Source: Pedobacter nyackensis | Lineage (GTDB): Bacteria; Bacteroidota; Bacteroidia; Sphingobacteriales; Sphingobacteriaceae | Length of the DNA stretch: 64,000 nt | Direction: 5' to 3' | NCBI RefSeq assembly: GCF_900176505.1 | Contig: NZ_FWYB01000017.1 | Span: 86,083 to 150,082, forward strand | In this document: in pieces, positions 1-9,523 of the stretch | Numbering within the stretch: position 1 is the stretch's first letter | Layout of the letters: every line of letters starts with the position of its first letter | Made by a program: the position numbers and the translations under genes | The notes under the pieces: model-generated | Seen by the model: only the letters and a program-made list of their open reading frames with translations | Told to the model about the DNA's origin: nothing | Databases searched by the model: none

Positions 1-1
1 T

Positions 2-1144
2 TCTGTCTCAGCTGTAAAGGGAGATAAGATATTAAAAGATGTAAAGTTTAATTATACCATCGGATTAGAAAGGATGGGCCCCATTAAAGAAGGATCATCA
101 GTATTGAGCAAAGATCTGGAGCTGATTGACGGCGGAAGCCTTGACAAGCCCGGCTTTCTACGTTGTATAGCTACCGCTGAAATAGAAGGGAAAAAGTACC
201 GGGGACTGGCTACTGCCGCTTTTGAACCTGAACATATTAAACCCACCACTGATATGCCAAAGGATTTTGTTAACTTTTGGGATAAGACCAAGGCTGATGC
301 CGCAAAAATTCCCATGGATGCAAAAATGGATCCATTGCCAGAAAAAAGTACGGCAACGGTAGATGTTTTTGCAGTTAACTTTCAAAACTATCAGACCGGA
401 TCAAGAATTTATGGAATGCTGAGCATGCCTAAAAAACCTGGTAAATATCCGGCTATATTAAGAGTGCCTGGTGCAGGAGTGAGAGGGTATAGTGCGGATG
501 TAGGTATGGCCGACAAAGGCTTTATTGTACTCCAGATAGGTATTCACGGAATCCCATTAAATATGCCCGACACTACTTATCAGCGGCTTGCAAATGGTTC
601 TCTTAAAGGTTATTCTTTGTCAAATGCTAATAACCGTGATACTTATTATTTTAAACGCGTTTTTATGGGCTGTGTTAGAGCAAATGATTTCATCTGCAGT
701 TTGCCCAGCTATGACGGGAAAAACCTTGCTGTAGCCGGCGGTAGTCAGGGTGGAGCCCTTACCATTGCAACGGCAGCATTGGACAACAGAGTAAAATATA
801 TGGTAGCCTATTTTCCGGGAATGTGCGATCATACCGGCTATTTATTTGGTAGAACCGGTGGCTGGCCAGCTTGGCTTAAGAACGTAGATAAAGTAAACAA
901 GAAGCAGATTGAAACTTCTAAATATTACGATATGGTGAATTTTGCAAGCCTGTTAAAAATACCTGGACTTTATAGTTGGGGCTATAACGATGAAACTTGC
1001 CCGCCAACATCTAGCTATGCAGCTTACAATGGTATAGTTGCACCAAAAGAGTTGTTTATCGTCAAGGAATCTGGCCATGAATACATGCCTGAACAAAGAA
1101 AAAAGATGAATGCATGGCTGGAAAAAAAATTAAACGGTAAATAA
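2..1144 (+). CDS. Secreted acetylxylan esterase / AXE1-family carbohydrate esterase (5' partial)
   Basis: The frame is open from base 2, so the gene starts before the window; an ATG at 74 is internal. The visible first 100 or so residues look like an N-terminal beta-sandwich domain, followed by an alpha/beta-hydrolase domain of the AXE1 (acetylxylan esterase / cephalosporin-C deacetylase) type. The nucleophile elbow GGSQGG has its Ser at about residue 248 of the visible part; the acid is probably the Asp of GYNDETCPP and the base the His of SGHEYMP near the C-terminus. Family members remove O-acetyl groups from hemicellulose and oligosaccharides. The gene lies 5 bp before a second esterase and in front of susC, so it probably strips acetyl groups before or during uptake. 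The family call is firm; the real substrate is inferred only. Confidence 0.85.
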   Translation, partial: SVSAVKGDKILKDVKFNYTIGLERMGPIKEGSSVLSKDLELIDGGSLDKPGFLRCIATAEIEGKKYRGLATAAFEPEHIKPTTDMPKDFVNFWDKTKADAAKIPMDAKMDPLPEKSTATVDVFAVNFQNYQTGSRIYGMLSMPKKPGKYPAILRVPGAGVRGYSADVGMADKGFIVLQIGIHGIPLNMPDTTYQRLANGSLKGYSLSNANNRDTYYFKRVFMGCVRANDFICSLPSYDGKNLAVAGGSQGGALTIATAALDNRVKYMVAYFPGMCDHTGYLFGRTGGWPAWLKNVDKVNKKQIETSKYYDMVNFASLLKIPGLYSWGYNDETCPPTSSYAAYNGIVAPKELFIVKESGHEYMPEQRKKMNAWLEKKLNGK

Positions 1145-1149
1145 CGCGG

Positions 1150-1968
1150 ATGTTTATGAGATTTGCCACAGTTGCTGGCAGACTAAAGACTGTGCTTTTT
1201 AGTCTGCTGTTCACTTTATTGATTTTAGATTCCAGTGCACAGAAGTTTGAGCTGTCCGAAAAAGTTAATCCTGATTTTCATTTATATCTCCTCGTTGGCC
1301 AATCTAATATGGCAGGAAGAGGAGTTGTTGATTCGATGAGTAAAGTCGTTAACGCTCAGATACTGACACTGAATAAAAGTGCTGAATGGGTGTTTGCTGT
1401 TGACCCTCTTCACTTTGATCGACCTCCAATTGTTGGTGTAGGTCCGGGTTTAAGTTTTGCCAAAAATATGTTAGGCAAAAATAAAAAGATTAAGGTCGGT
1501 CTGATACCTTGTGCAGTAGGCGGATCGCCGATTAAAGCCTGGAAGTCGGGTGAAGAATTTTTAAAAGATTATCCTTATGATGATGCGATAAAACGGGCTA
1601 AAATAGCCATGAAATACGGTGTGATAAAAGGAATTATATGGCATCAGGGGGAAAGTGACAGCAATGCTGAAAAGGCAAAGCTTTACATGGAGAATTTAAA
1701 AACATTGATTGCAGATCTCCGAAGAGATTTGAATGACCCAAATTTGCCTTTTATAGCCGGAGAGTTGGGGCATTACAAAGAAAATTATAAGCATGTCAAT
1801 ACTGTATTGAAGGATTTGCCGGCCGAAGTGTCTAACACAGGATTAGCTACTTCAGAAGGACTTGTACATAAGGGGGATGGGACACATCTGGATACACCGT
1901 CAGCAAGAGAACTAGGGAAAAGATTTGCTGTAGAAATGCTTAACATTCAAAAGAATAAAAGAAAATAA
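1150..1968 (+). CDS. Secreted SGNH/SASA-type carbohydrate esterase (CE6-like)
   Basis: The protein has 272 residues with an N-terminal signal peptide ending near DSSAQ (residues 27-31). The mature part begins with the block LYLLVGQSNMAGRG, where Ser-52 is the expected nucleophile. WHQGESD lies mid-protein and DGTH near the end supplies the Asp-243/His-246 pair. This is the signature of the sialate O-acetylesterase / CE6 acetylxylan esterase group (DUF303, SASA). It is 5 bp downstream of the AXE1 esterase and 42 bp before susC, so the three are likely cotranscribed. Two different esterases side by side suggest a heavily O-acetylated glycan. Whether it acts on xylan, mannan, pectin or sialate cannot be told from the sequence. 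Confidence 0.85.
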   Translation: MFMRFATVAGRLKTVLFSLLFTLLILDSSAQKFELSEKVNPDFHLYLLVGQSNMAGRGVVDSMSKVVNAQILTLNKSAEWVFAVDPLHFDRPPIVGVGPGLSFAKNMLGKNKKIKVGLIPCAVGGSPIKAWKSGEEFLKDYPYDDAIKRAKIAMKYGVIKGIIWHQGESDSNAEKAKLYMENLKTLIADLRRDLNDPNLPFIAGELGHYKENYKHVNTVLKDLPAEVSNTGLATSEGLVHKGDGTHLDTPSARELGKRFAVEMLNIQKNKRK

Positions 1969-2010
1969 ATTCCTAATCAAATCCTGAATAAACCAATAAA
2001 CTTATAAAAT

Positions 2011-5000
2011 ATGAAGAGAAAATGGTACAGTGCAGCTATGCTGCTGCGCATCCTGCTGTTTACTTTCTGCGTTTTTATTCCCCGGGAGCTCTTTGCACAG
2101 AGTGGTCTTAGAGAAATTAAAGGGATTGTAACAGATGAAAAAACTAAAGAAACCATACCTGGTGTATTGGTGAAATTAAAAAGGACAAATACCGTGATTG
2201 CTACAAAGAGTGATGGATCTTATGTGATAAAAGCAACTAATGCTGATATCCTGACTTTCTCATTTGTAGGCTACGAATCGAAATCAGTGAGTGTGGGCGA
2301 TAAGAAGGTATTAAATATAACTTTGAAAGCCGATGATCGGGCGCTGGATGAGGTAGTGGTGATTGGCTATGGTACTGTATCCAAATCAGACCTTACGGGC
2401 TCGGTTGGACAGGTGAAAATAGCCGACATTACTAAAGCACCGGTGGGTTCTTTCACTGAAGCTTTGGCTGGCAGGATTGCGGGCGTACAAGTTTCATCAA
2501 ATGACGGACAGCCTGGAGTAGCACAAAATATTATAATCAGGGGTATTGGTTCACTTACGCAAAGTACCGCTCCACTATATGTGATTGACGGTTTCCCTAT
2601 TGAAGACTTTAGCCCTGCAACATTAAACAACGATGATATCGAATCCATAAATATTCTAAAGGATGCTTCGGCAACAGCTATTTATGGATCGAGAGGATCA
2701 AATGGTGTGATCATTATTGAAACTAAAAAAGGTAAAGTAGGTAAAGCCGTTGTTACCTTCAATACCTCTTACGGGGTCCAGCGACCTAGAAAGTTCATGG
2801 AAATGATGAGTCCATATGAATTTGTTAAGTATTATTCGGAAGCGAAACCCGCTACAACGAATGATCGTTATTTTGGACTTGATGCGAATGGTATAAAGAA
2901 AACACTGGAAAGCTACAGGAATGTAGAAGGGATAAACTGGCAAAAGCAAATTCTTAAAACCAACCCTATGCAGATTTATGACCTCGCAGTTAGAGGAGGG
3001 AATGATCTGACGAAGTATTCAGTGTCGGGTTCTATCTATGATCAGGAAGGTGTCGTGATCAATACTGCTTCAAAACGATACCAGGCCAGAATCTCAATTG
3101 ATCAAACCATCAGCCCGAAAATTAGAGGAGGAGTTGCTGCAAATTATAGTAACCAAACTACTTCAGGTGTTCCGGTAGCATTATCAACAGGTGGAAATAC
3201 CACTAGTTTTCTGTTTTATAATATGTGGGGATATCGCCCGATTTCAGGAAGGGAAAATTTAGACTTGCTGGAAGAAGATGCGGATCCAGATAATATTAAT
3301 TCGAATGAAGATCGGTTTAACCCTGTTACTACGGCCGAAAATACCTATAGGGTAGCCTTAAATAGAACCTTGCTTGCAACCGCTTATTTAACTTATGACA
3401 TTACGAAGCGCCTGACTTTAAAAGTTACCGGAGGTAACACGAGTTCGCAATATAAAACCGATATATTTTATAATTCCAAGACCCCTCAGGGATCTCCTAA
3501 AAGTTCATCTAACAGGATGGGAATAAGCGGTTCAGTTACTTATATGGATGTGAACACCTGGTCGAATGAAAATACGCTAACCTATACCAATACCTTTAAT
3601 AAAATTCATGCACTAACGGTTTTGGCAGGATTCTCATCTCAGGCTAATAAAAGAAACAGTCATGGGGTTGGAGTGTCCTTCCTTCCAAATGAAGAGCTGG
3701 GCATGGGAGGTTTCAGTTCCGGAATTCCCTACAATAGTCCTGCATCGAGTGGGACTTATACCTTGTCATCCTTTTTTGGTCGGTTAAACTATAACTACAA
3801 ATGGAAATACTTGTTTACTGCGACATTCCGTGCAGACGGTTCTTCTAAATTTGCTGAAGGTAATAAATACGGATATTTCCCTTCTGGTGCATTTGCCTGG
3901 AACATGATGAAAGAGCCGTTCATGAAAGCATTACCTGTAATTTCCACTTCTAAATTCAGGGTAAGTTATGGTGTTACCGGGAATAACAGAGTTGGTGATT
4001 TTGGTTATCTGCCAAGTTTGGTCATGCCTGTTGCTAACGCATATTCTTATGGAAACGCCAGCCCTTCATTAGGTACAATTCCTGGTAGCCTGGGTAATAA
4101 TAATCTCAAGTGGGAAAGTGCTCATCAACTTGATATGGGGTATGACATTGGGTTATTTAAAAACCGGTTAGAGTTGACTGTCGACCTGTATCGGAAAACA
4201 ACTAAAAACCTGTTGTTGAATGCTGATTTACCTTATAGTACCGGCTATGCAACGGCTTTTAAGAATATTGGTAGCATCAGGAACGATGGGTTGGAGCTTA
4301 GCTTAAATACCACGAATGTTCAGGGTAAGTCGTTTAGCTGGCAAAGCAGTTTCAACATTAGCTTTTACAACAATAAAGTTCTGGCTTTAACAGATGGTGA
4401 AACCAAGCGCTTTACAGGGATAAATTTTGAGAGTTTATATGGTGATCCTTTATATGTTGCTGAAGTAGGTCAACCGACAGCTATGTTTTACGGATATATT
4501 TTTGACGGGGTGTATCAGTATGCAGATTTCGATAATCCAACACCAACTACGTATTTATTGAAAAAGAATTTACCCGGAAATGGTACAGATAGAGCGCTTA
4601 TACAGCCTGGGGATATCAAATACAGGGACATTAATGGAGATGGGGTAGTGAACTCAAATGATTTATCCGTTATTGGGAATACATTGCCTTTACATACGGG
4701 TGGGTTTACCAATAATTTTAGATATAAGGGCTTTGATTTGAACGTGTTTTTCCAGTGGTCCTATGGAAATCAGATCTACAATGCCAATAGAATGGTACTT
4801 GAAGGGAATGGTTTGGTGAGAACAGATGTGAATCAATATGCGAGTTATGTAGACCGCTGGTCGCCAGAAAACCAAACGAACAAAAACTATCGGGCATTGG
4901 GACAAGGGCCGATTGGCCGCTTCTCTTCACGAATGTTGGAAGATGGTTCTTATTTACGTTTAAAAACGGTGTCCTTAGGCTATAGTTTGCCAACAAACCT

Positions 5001-5187
5001 CATTAAAAAAGCTTATTTAAGTAGTTTAAGATTTACAGTTGCAGCGCAAAATCTATTAACCTGGACAAAGTACTCAGGTTTAGACCCTGAAGTTTCTGTT
5101 CGCAATAGCATCTTAACTCCTGGATTTGATTATTCGGCTTATCCTCAAGCACAAACAATTGTTATTGGTCTGAATGCTAAATTTTAA
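2011..5187 (+). CDS. SusC/RagA-type TonB-dependent outer-membrane transporter
   Basis: The protein has 1058 residues: a signal peptide ending at about residue 30 (LFAQS), a carboxypeptidase-regulatory-like domain (about 33-112, beginning with REIKGIVTDE and ending in the typical DEVVVIGYGT TonB-box region at about 113-123), a plug domain (about 125-240, with APLYVIDGFP and IESINILKDASATAIYGSRGSNGVI) and a C-terminal 22-stranded barrel with a late NLLTWTKYSGLDPEV motif. SusC proteins import oligosaccharides across the outer membrane with a SusD lid. The SusD partner follows directly. No STN domain is present, so there is no sign of direct anti-sigma signalling through this transporter. Confidence 0.96.
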   Translation: MKRKWYSAAMLLRILLFTFCVFIPRELFAQSGLREIKGIVTDEKTKETIPGVLVKLKRTNTVIATKSDGSYVIKATNADILTFSFVGYESKSVSVGDKKVLNITLKADDRALDEVVVIGYGTVSKSDLTGSVGQVKIADITKAPVGSFTEALAGRIAGVQVSSNDGQPGVAQNIIIRGIGSLTQSTAPLYVIDGFPIEDFSPATLNNDDIESINILKDASATAIYGSRGSNGVIIIETKKGKVGKAVVTFNTSYGVQRPRKFMEMMSPYEFVKYYSEAKPATTNDRYFGLDANGIKKTLESYRNVEGINWQKQILKTNPMQIYDLAVRGGNDLTKYSVSGSIYDQEGVVINTASKRYQARISIDQTISPKIRGGVAANYSNQTTSGVPVALSTGGNTTSFLFYNMWGYRPISGRENLDLLEEDADPDNINSNEDRFNPVTTAENTYRVALNRTLLATAYLTYDITKRLTLKVTGGNTSSQYKTDIFYNSKTPQGSPKSSSNRMGISGSVTYMDVNTWSNENTLTYTNTFNKIHALTVLAGFSSQANKRNSHGVGVSFLPNEELGMGGFSSGIPYNSPASSGTYTLSSFFGRLNYNYKWKYLFTATFRADGSSKFAEGNKYGYFPSGAFAWNMMKEPFMKALPVISTSKFRVSYGVTGNNRVGDFGYLPSLVMPVANAYSYGNASPSLGTIPGSLGNNNLKWESAHQLDMGYDIGLFKNRLELTVDLYRKTTKNLLLNADLPYSTGYATAFKNIGSIRNDGLELSLNTTNVQGKSFSWQSSFNISFYNNKVLALTDGETKRFTGINFESLYGDPLYVAEVGQPTAMFYGYIFDGVYQYADFDNPTPTTYLLKKNLPGNGTDRALIQPGDIKYRDINGDGVVNSNDLSVIGNTLPLHTGGFTNNFRYKGFDLNVFFQWSYGNQIYNANRMVLEGNGLVRTDVNQYASYVDRWSPENQTNKNYRALGQGPIGRFSSRMLEDGSYLRLKTVSLGYSLPTNLIKKAYLSSLRFTVAAQNLLTWTKYSGLDPEVSVRNSILTPGFDYSAYPQAQTIVIGLNAKF

Positions 5188-5191
5188 AACA

Positions 5192-7033
5192 ATGAAACAT
5201 ATATATTATTTTATGTCTGTGCTTATTTTAATAAGCATAAGTTCATGTAAAAAATTTCTGATTACAAAGCCCTCAGATTTTGTTTCTCCCGAGAATCATT
5301 ATAATACTCCCGAGCAATTAAATTCATCATTGAACGGAGTGTATGATATACTGGGTCATGGCTCTGTGTATGGTACCGCTTATCCTAGCAGAATAGGTAT
5401 GGAGGCCGATGAAGGCGCATATAAAGACAACTCCCTATTGGTTGGCCCTCAGGTGTATGATTTTGCACCCGGCGATAGCTATGTGACCAATCTTTGGCAA
5501 ATGTTGTACGTAGGCGTAGGGAGGGCAAATCTTTTGCTGGCCAATGTTGATAAAAATACAGCAGTCGCAGAAGAGATAAGAAAACAGGTCAGAGGCGAAG
5601 CGCTCTTTCTGCGTGCCTATTTTTATTTTTTACTGGTGCAGAATTTTAGCAATATCCCATTGTTGCTTGAGCCTGTGCTTGATCCTAATGATATCACCGC
5701 TCCTCAATCACCTCCTAAAGTAGTTTATGAGCAGATTTTGGCCGATATGAAAATCGCCGAAACGCTTGTTGCTCCAATAAAAACAATAGGCCATGGAGGA
5801 AGGGTAAGTAAATCGGCAGTCCGTGGTATCCTGGCTAGGGTTTGTTTGTATATGGCCGGAGCGCCGGTAAAGGACGTTTCTAAATATGCTGATGCAAGTT
5901 TCTGGGCGAAGAAAGTAATAGATGATGCAGAAGCTGGGCACGATCTGAATCCGAGCTATGCCGATGTTTTTACCAAGCTTGCACGTGATGAGTATGACAT
6001 TAAGGAGAGTATATGGGAAGTTGAATTCTGGGGTAATACAACCGGGGCTTACCGTGAAATAGGTACATTGGGAGCCTGGTTAGGTATCCCGTCAACAAAT
6101 ACCACCATAATAGGCAATGCTTATGGATTTATCAGTGCGAATGGTACATTATGGAAGAAATATCCAAATGTTACGACGCTCGTATCAGAGGATATCAGAC
6201 GTGAATGGAATATAGCCTCTTTTAGTTACAATGCTGCAGGAGTAAAAACGCCTATTGTTACGACTTCTCCAGCTTCGGTATTCTGGACAAGGTTTCCGGG
6301 AAAGTATCGCCGGGAATTAGAAGTAGTGATGCCAAGGGCCAATCAGCAAACGCCAATCAATTATCCTTTATTACGCTTTTCAGATGTCTTGCTGATGTAT
6401 GCAGAAGCCGAAAATGAAATCAATGGTACACCACCACAATTGGCGATCGATTATGTTAATAAGGTACGTCAACGGGGATATGGGCAGGGGAAAGTGATTA
6501 AATCGATTACGGTTACCAATGCCGGGACTAATTATACGGTACCAACGATAACCATATCCGGTGGTGGAGGGAGCGGAGCAACGGCCAATATTTCTGCAGC
6601 TACTACAGGTACAAAGGGGATCAGCACTATCGTGTTAACCAGCAGAGGTGTTGGGTATACTTCAGTACCAACAGTGGAGATTAAAGGTGCAACCGGAACC
6701 GGTGCCGTAGCTACAGTAACGCTGAGCAATATCAATGATGCTAATCTCACAGCTTTTCAAACGGCTTCGCAAACGAGTTTCAGAGAGGCTATACAAGATG
6801 AAAGATCAAGGGAATTGTGCTTTGAAGGCTTGCGCAAACCAGATCTTATCAGATGGGGCATTTTTGTGGCGACCATGAAATTGGTGCTGACTGATATGAA
6901 CCTTGAATTGTCAGGTAATCTGATGTTTAAAACATTGGCCTTTAAAAATGTACTTCCAAAACATGTTTTATTTCCAATACCTGCTCATGATCTGAATTTG
7001 AATAAGGCATTAATACAGAATCCAGGTTGGTAA
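5192..7033 (+). CDS. SusD/RagB-type glycan-binding lipoprotein with glycine-rich insert
   Basis: The surface lipoprotein partner of the preceding SusC. I chose the ATG at 5192, 5 bp after the susC stop, because it gives a normal lipoprotein signal (MKHIYYF..ISISSCKK, lipobox Cys at residue 19); an in-frame ATG at 5174 would overlap susC. The SusD fold is recognisable from the N-terminal TPR-like helices (LRAYFYFLLVQNFSNIPLL) to the C-terminal block FEGLRKPDLIRWG. Between YVNKVRQRGYGQG and the C-terminal helix FREAIQDERSRELCFEG there are about 85 residues (bases 6491-6745) made of two similar Gly-rich repeats with the pattern GxxYxxxPTxxIxGxxGxGA. Most SusD proteins have only a short loop there. 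It probably captures oligosaccharide at the cell surface. Confidence 0.93.
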   Translation: MKHIYYFMSVLILISISSCKKFLITKPSDFVSPENHYNTPEQLNSSLNGVYDILGHGSVYGTAYPSRIGMEADEGAYKDNSLLVGPQVYDFAPGDSYVTNLWQMLYVGVGRANLLLANVDKNTAVAEEIRKQVRGEALFLRAYFYFLLVQNFSNIPLLLEPVLDPNDITAPQSPPKVVYEQILADMKIAETLVAPIKTIGHGGRVSKSAVRGILARVCLYMAGAPVKDVSKYADASFWAKKVIDDAEAGHDLNPSYADVFTKLARDEYDIKESIWEVEFWGNTTGAYREIGTLGAWLGIPSTNTTIIGNAYGFISANGTLWKKYPNVTTLVSEDIRREWNIASFSYNAAGVKTPIVTTSPASVFWTRFPGKYRRELEVVMPRANQQTPINYPLLRFSDVLLMYAEAENEINGTPPQLAIDYVNKVRQRGYGQGKVIKSITVTNAGTNYTVPTITISGGGGSGATANISAATTGTKGISTIVLTSRGVGYTSVPTVEIKGATGTGAVATVTLSNINDANLTAFQTASQTSFREAIQDERSRELCFEGLRKPDLIRWGIFVATMKLVLTDMNLELSGNLMFKTLAFKNVLPKHVLFPIPAHDLNLNKALIQNPGW

Positions 7034-7050
7034 TCGTCAATTAATATAAA

Positions 7051-7956
7051 ATGAAGGATATGAAATTTATAAATTATGCTGTTTTAATGATGCTGTGTTT
7101 TACAGCGTGTAAAAAAACTGTTGAGGTAACCCTCCCTGAGTTTGAAGTCTCAACAGAAAAGACAACCTTTTCTGTTGGTGAGGAAGTTAAGTTTCTGCTC
7201 AAAGGTGACCCCGGATTGATTAGCTTTTACTCAGGTGAACCTGGAAGTGATTATGCTTTTAAGGACGGTCGAATATTAAGTATCGGACAAATCACCATGT
7301 CATTTAATAGCAGTATGTCTTTTGGTACTCAGCTGGGGCAGTTTACTGTATTAGCCTCAACCGATTTTAATGGTAAATACGACATTGCAAACGTGAAAGC
7401 TGCTACCTGGAAAGATATTACCAGCAGATTTTCTTTACCAGTAAATGCTACTTATGTAAGCTCAGGGGTAAGGGATGTATCAGATTTGATTGTTGAGGGA
7501 AAGCCGCTCTATATTGTGTTGAGGTATATTGATGATCCTGCTAAAGCCGGAACTGCAAATAATTGGCTGGTACAAAGCTTTTTGATGCAAAGTAATACAG
7601 TCTTAGGTACAAAGGCATTGCTTGATCTTACGGGCTGGACACTCTTATATGATGGCCCAAAAGAAACCACCAGATCAAGTATTTCCACTGCAACAATAAC
7701 GCTTAGAGGTAATGCGAATCTACCAAGGGTGTATACCGAAGACTGGTGTGTTAGTAAGGTCGTTAATGCGGGAAGTGTAGATGTGGGGCCCGATCGCCCG
7801 GCACCCATTAAGACCAACCGGGATGCGGCACTAAATAGTTTTTCCTATAAATATCAGACAGAAGGTACTTACAAAGTTTATTTTACCGCTTACAACGCTA
7901 ACATTTATGGTAGCAAAGAAGTAACAAAATCTGTAGAAATCACGATAAAAAAATGA
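7051..7956 (+). CDS. DUF5017-type surface lipoprotein of the utilisation locus
   Basis: The protein has 301 residues with a lipoprotein signal (MLCFTACKK, Cys near residue 20). After the lipobox come a beta-rich domain starting FEVSTEKTTFSVGEEVKF, a middle part and a C-terminal PKD-like end (FSYKYQTEGTYKVYFTAYN). This matches the DUF5017 group of Bacteroidota lipoproteins that sit just after susD and are thought to bind glycan or sit with the SusCD complex. The start at 7051 is 17 bp after the susD stop; a second ATG at 7060 is possible. The stop overlaps the next start by 4 bp (ATGA), which indicates translational coupling with the GH26 gene. The function is inferred from position. Confidence 0.8.
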   Translation: MKDMKFINYAVLMMLCFTACKKTVEVTLPEFEVSTEKTTFSVGEEVKFLLKGDPGLISFYSGEPGSDYAFKDGRILSIGQITMSFNSSMSFGTQLGQFTVLASTDFNGKYDIANVKAATWKDITSRFSLPVNATYVSSGVRDVSDLIVEGKPLYIVLRYIDDPAKAGTANNWLVQSFLMQSNTVLGTKALLDLTGWTLLYDGPKETTRSSISTATITLRGNANLPRVYTEDWCVSKVVNAGSVDVGPDRPAPIKTNRDAALNSFSYKYQTEGTYKVYFTAYNANIYGSKEVTKSVEITIKK

Positions 7957-9494
7957 GGACTATTATGAACCGGGCTGCTTTATGCTTTGTCTTCCTGGTT
8001 TTTGTCCTTAGGGTGATGGGACAGGAATCTGCCAGCATAACTAAAACACAGAAAACTACTGTTTATGATGCTGAAGATAAGGGCAGTGTAACAGCGGGTA
8101 ATTTAAGTGCTGGAAAATTTTACCGCTTTTCGCGCAAACCGGACCAGATTTATCCTGATACTATGCCTTGTCGCTGGTCTGATGGTACGAAACTTACCGA
8201 TGAGATAATAAGTCCTGGAGGTGATCTTAAGAGGGATGCTGGTGTTGCCTGGAAAGGTCGGACTGCAGTAGAAATCGTTATTGATCTTGGACGTTTACAA
8301 ACACTGGAAACTATCAGAGTTAATGGCACAATACAAAATCAGCTGAATGTGCTGGCGCCAGATAAAGTAACCGTTTTTGTAAAGCAAACAGAAAGAGACA
8401 AGTGGAAGTCTTTTGAAGGTCATAATGGTCCCAATGAAAGGATGCAGGCAGATGTAAATTCTTTTAACATACTTCTAAAGGGTGACGGTGTAAAATCCAG
8501 ATATGTAAAACTGTTGATAAAGCCTTCTTCGCGAAAAGTTCAGGGTGGCGTTATGCTGATGCTGGATGAGATCAGTTTGTTGGGCAAAATAAAGAACACC
8601 TGGCGCTCAGTTCCTGCAAATGGATGTTTTCATGGGGCGTTTCCTACATCAGTGGGCTATAGTAAGGAAGAGCTGGCCGGACGTAAAGGAATGGTGATAG
8701 ATTTATTTGAAAAGCAAGTCGGTAAGCAACTTTCAATGGTTCTTTGGTATCAGGGGATGGCTAAGGGAAGAGGGTTTTCTGAAATTCAACAGCTTAGGGA
8801 GAAGTATCTGAAAGAGAACTATAACGGAATCAGACATCTTTCAGTAGGATGGTTGCCAAAAGAATTAAAGCCTATTGCAACCGGAGCTTATGATGATTTT
8901 TTTGCAGACTATTTTAAAGATTCTGTAGATCCGGCAGTTTTGAAAGATATGGATGATCCCATTTGGATTAGACCGATGAATGAATTTAATGGTGGCTGGG
9001 TACCTTATGGGCTGGATCCAGTAACATTTGTAAAAGCCTGGCGTAGAATGTATAATATTGCTGAGCAGCTAGGAGCTGCGGCTCATCATATTTTTGTATG
9101 GTCGCCCAATTATTTGAGCTTTCCAGACAAAGATTGGAATAAGATGGAGAAATATTATCCAGGCGACCAGTACGTTGACTGGGTGGGCATTAGTTCTTAT
9201 CCTCCGGGTAAAAAAGCGGCTAAAAGTGAGGCTATGCGGTATCCTCTTGAAAATATAGCCGAGGCATATGATAAATACGCGCATTACAAGCCCTTTATGA
9301 TTAGCGAAGGCGGGTTTTCTGCAGATATCGATCCAGTAAGATGGGTTAGGGAGTGGTTTGAATTTAAAACAAAAAGGCCAAATGTAAAGGCTGTGATATG
9401 GGAAAACCACAATGACCGGGTGATATCCCGGAGCGATGAAGCGCTTAAGCTTTACAGGGAAATGGTGCAGGATGAGTATTGGCTAGCCAATTAA
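7953..9494 (+). CDS. Secreted GH26-family glycoside hydrolase with N-terminal discoidin-like domain
   Basis: The protein has 513 residues. A signal peptide (to VMGQES, about residue 24) is followed by a jelly-roll/discoidin-like region (about 40-215) and then a TIM barrel. In the barrel, RPMNEFNGGW carries the likely acid/base Glu-344, and MISEGGFS carries the likely nucleophile Glu-452; both fit clan GH-A and the GH26 pattern. GH26 enzymes are mainly endo-beta-1,4-mannanases, with some beta-1,3-xylanases and other specificities. Together with a GH36 alpha-galactosidase and two esterases in the same locus, an acetylated galactomannan is a reasonable but unproven target. It overlaps the previous gene by 4 bp. 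Confidence 0.82.
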   Translation: MRTIMNRAALCFVFLVFVLRVMGQESASITKTQKTTVYDAEDKGSVTAGNLSAGKFYRFSRKPDQIYPDTMPCRWSDGTKLTDEIISPGGDLKRDAGVAWKGRTAVEIVIDLGRLQTLETIRVNGTIQNQLNVLAPDKVTVFVKQTERDKWKSFEGHNGPNERMQADVNSFNILLKGDGVKSRYVKLLIKPSSRKVQGGVMLMLDEISLLGKIKNTWRSVPANGCFHGAFPTSVGYSKEELAGRKGMVIDLFEKQVGKQLSMVLWYQGMAKGRGFSEIQQLREKYLKENYNGIRHLSVGWLPKELKPIATGAYDDFFADYFKDSVDPAVLKDMDDPIWIRPMNEFNGGWVPYGLDPVTFVKAWRRMYNIAEQLGAAAHHIFVWSPNYLSFPDKDWNKMEKYYPGDQYVDWVGISSYPPGKKAAKSEAMRYPLENIAEAYDKYAHYKPFMISEGGFSADIDPVRWVREWFEFKTKRPNVKAVIWENHNDRVISRSDEALKLYREMVQDEYWLAN

Positions 9495-9523
9495 CTAAAT
9501 AAATAACCATAAAACCAATCAAC

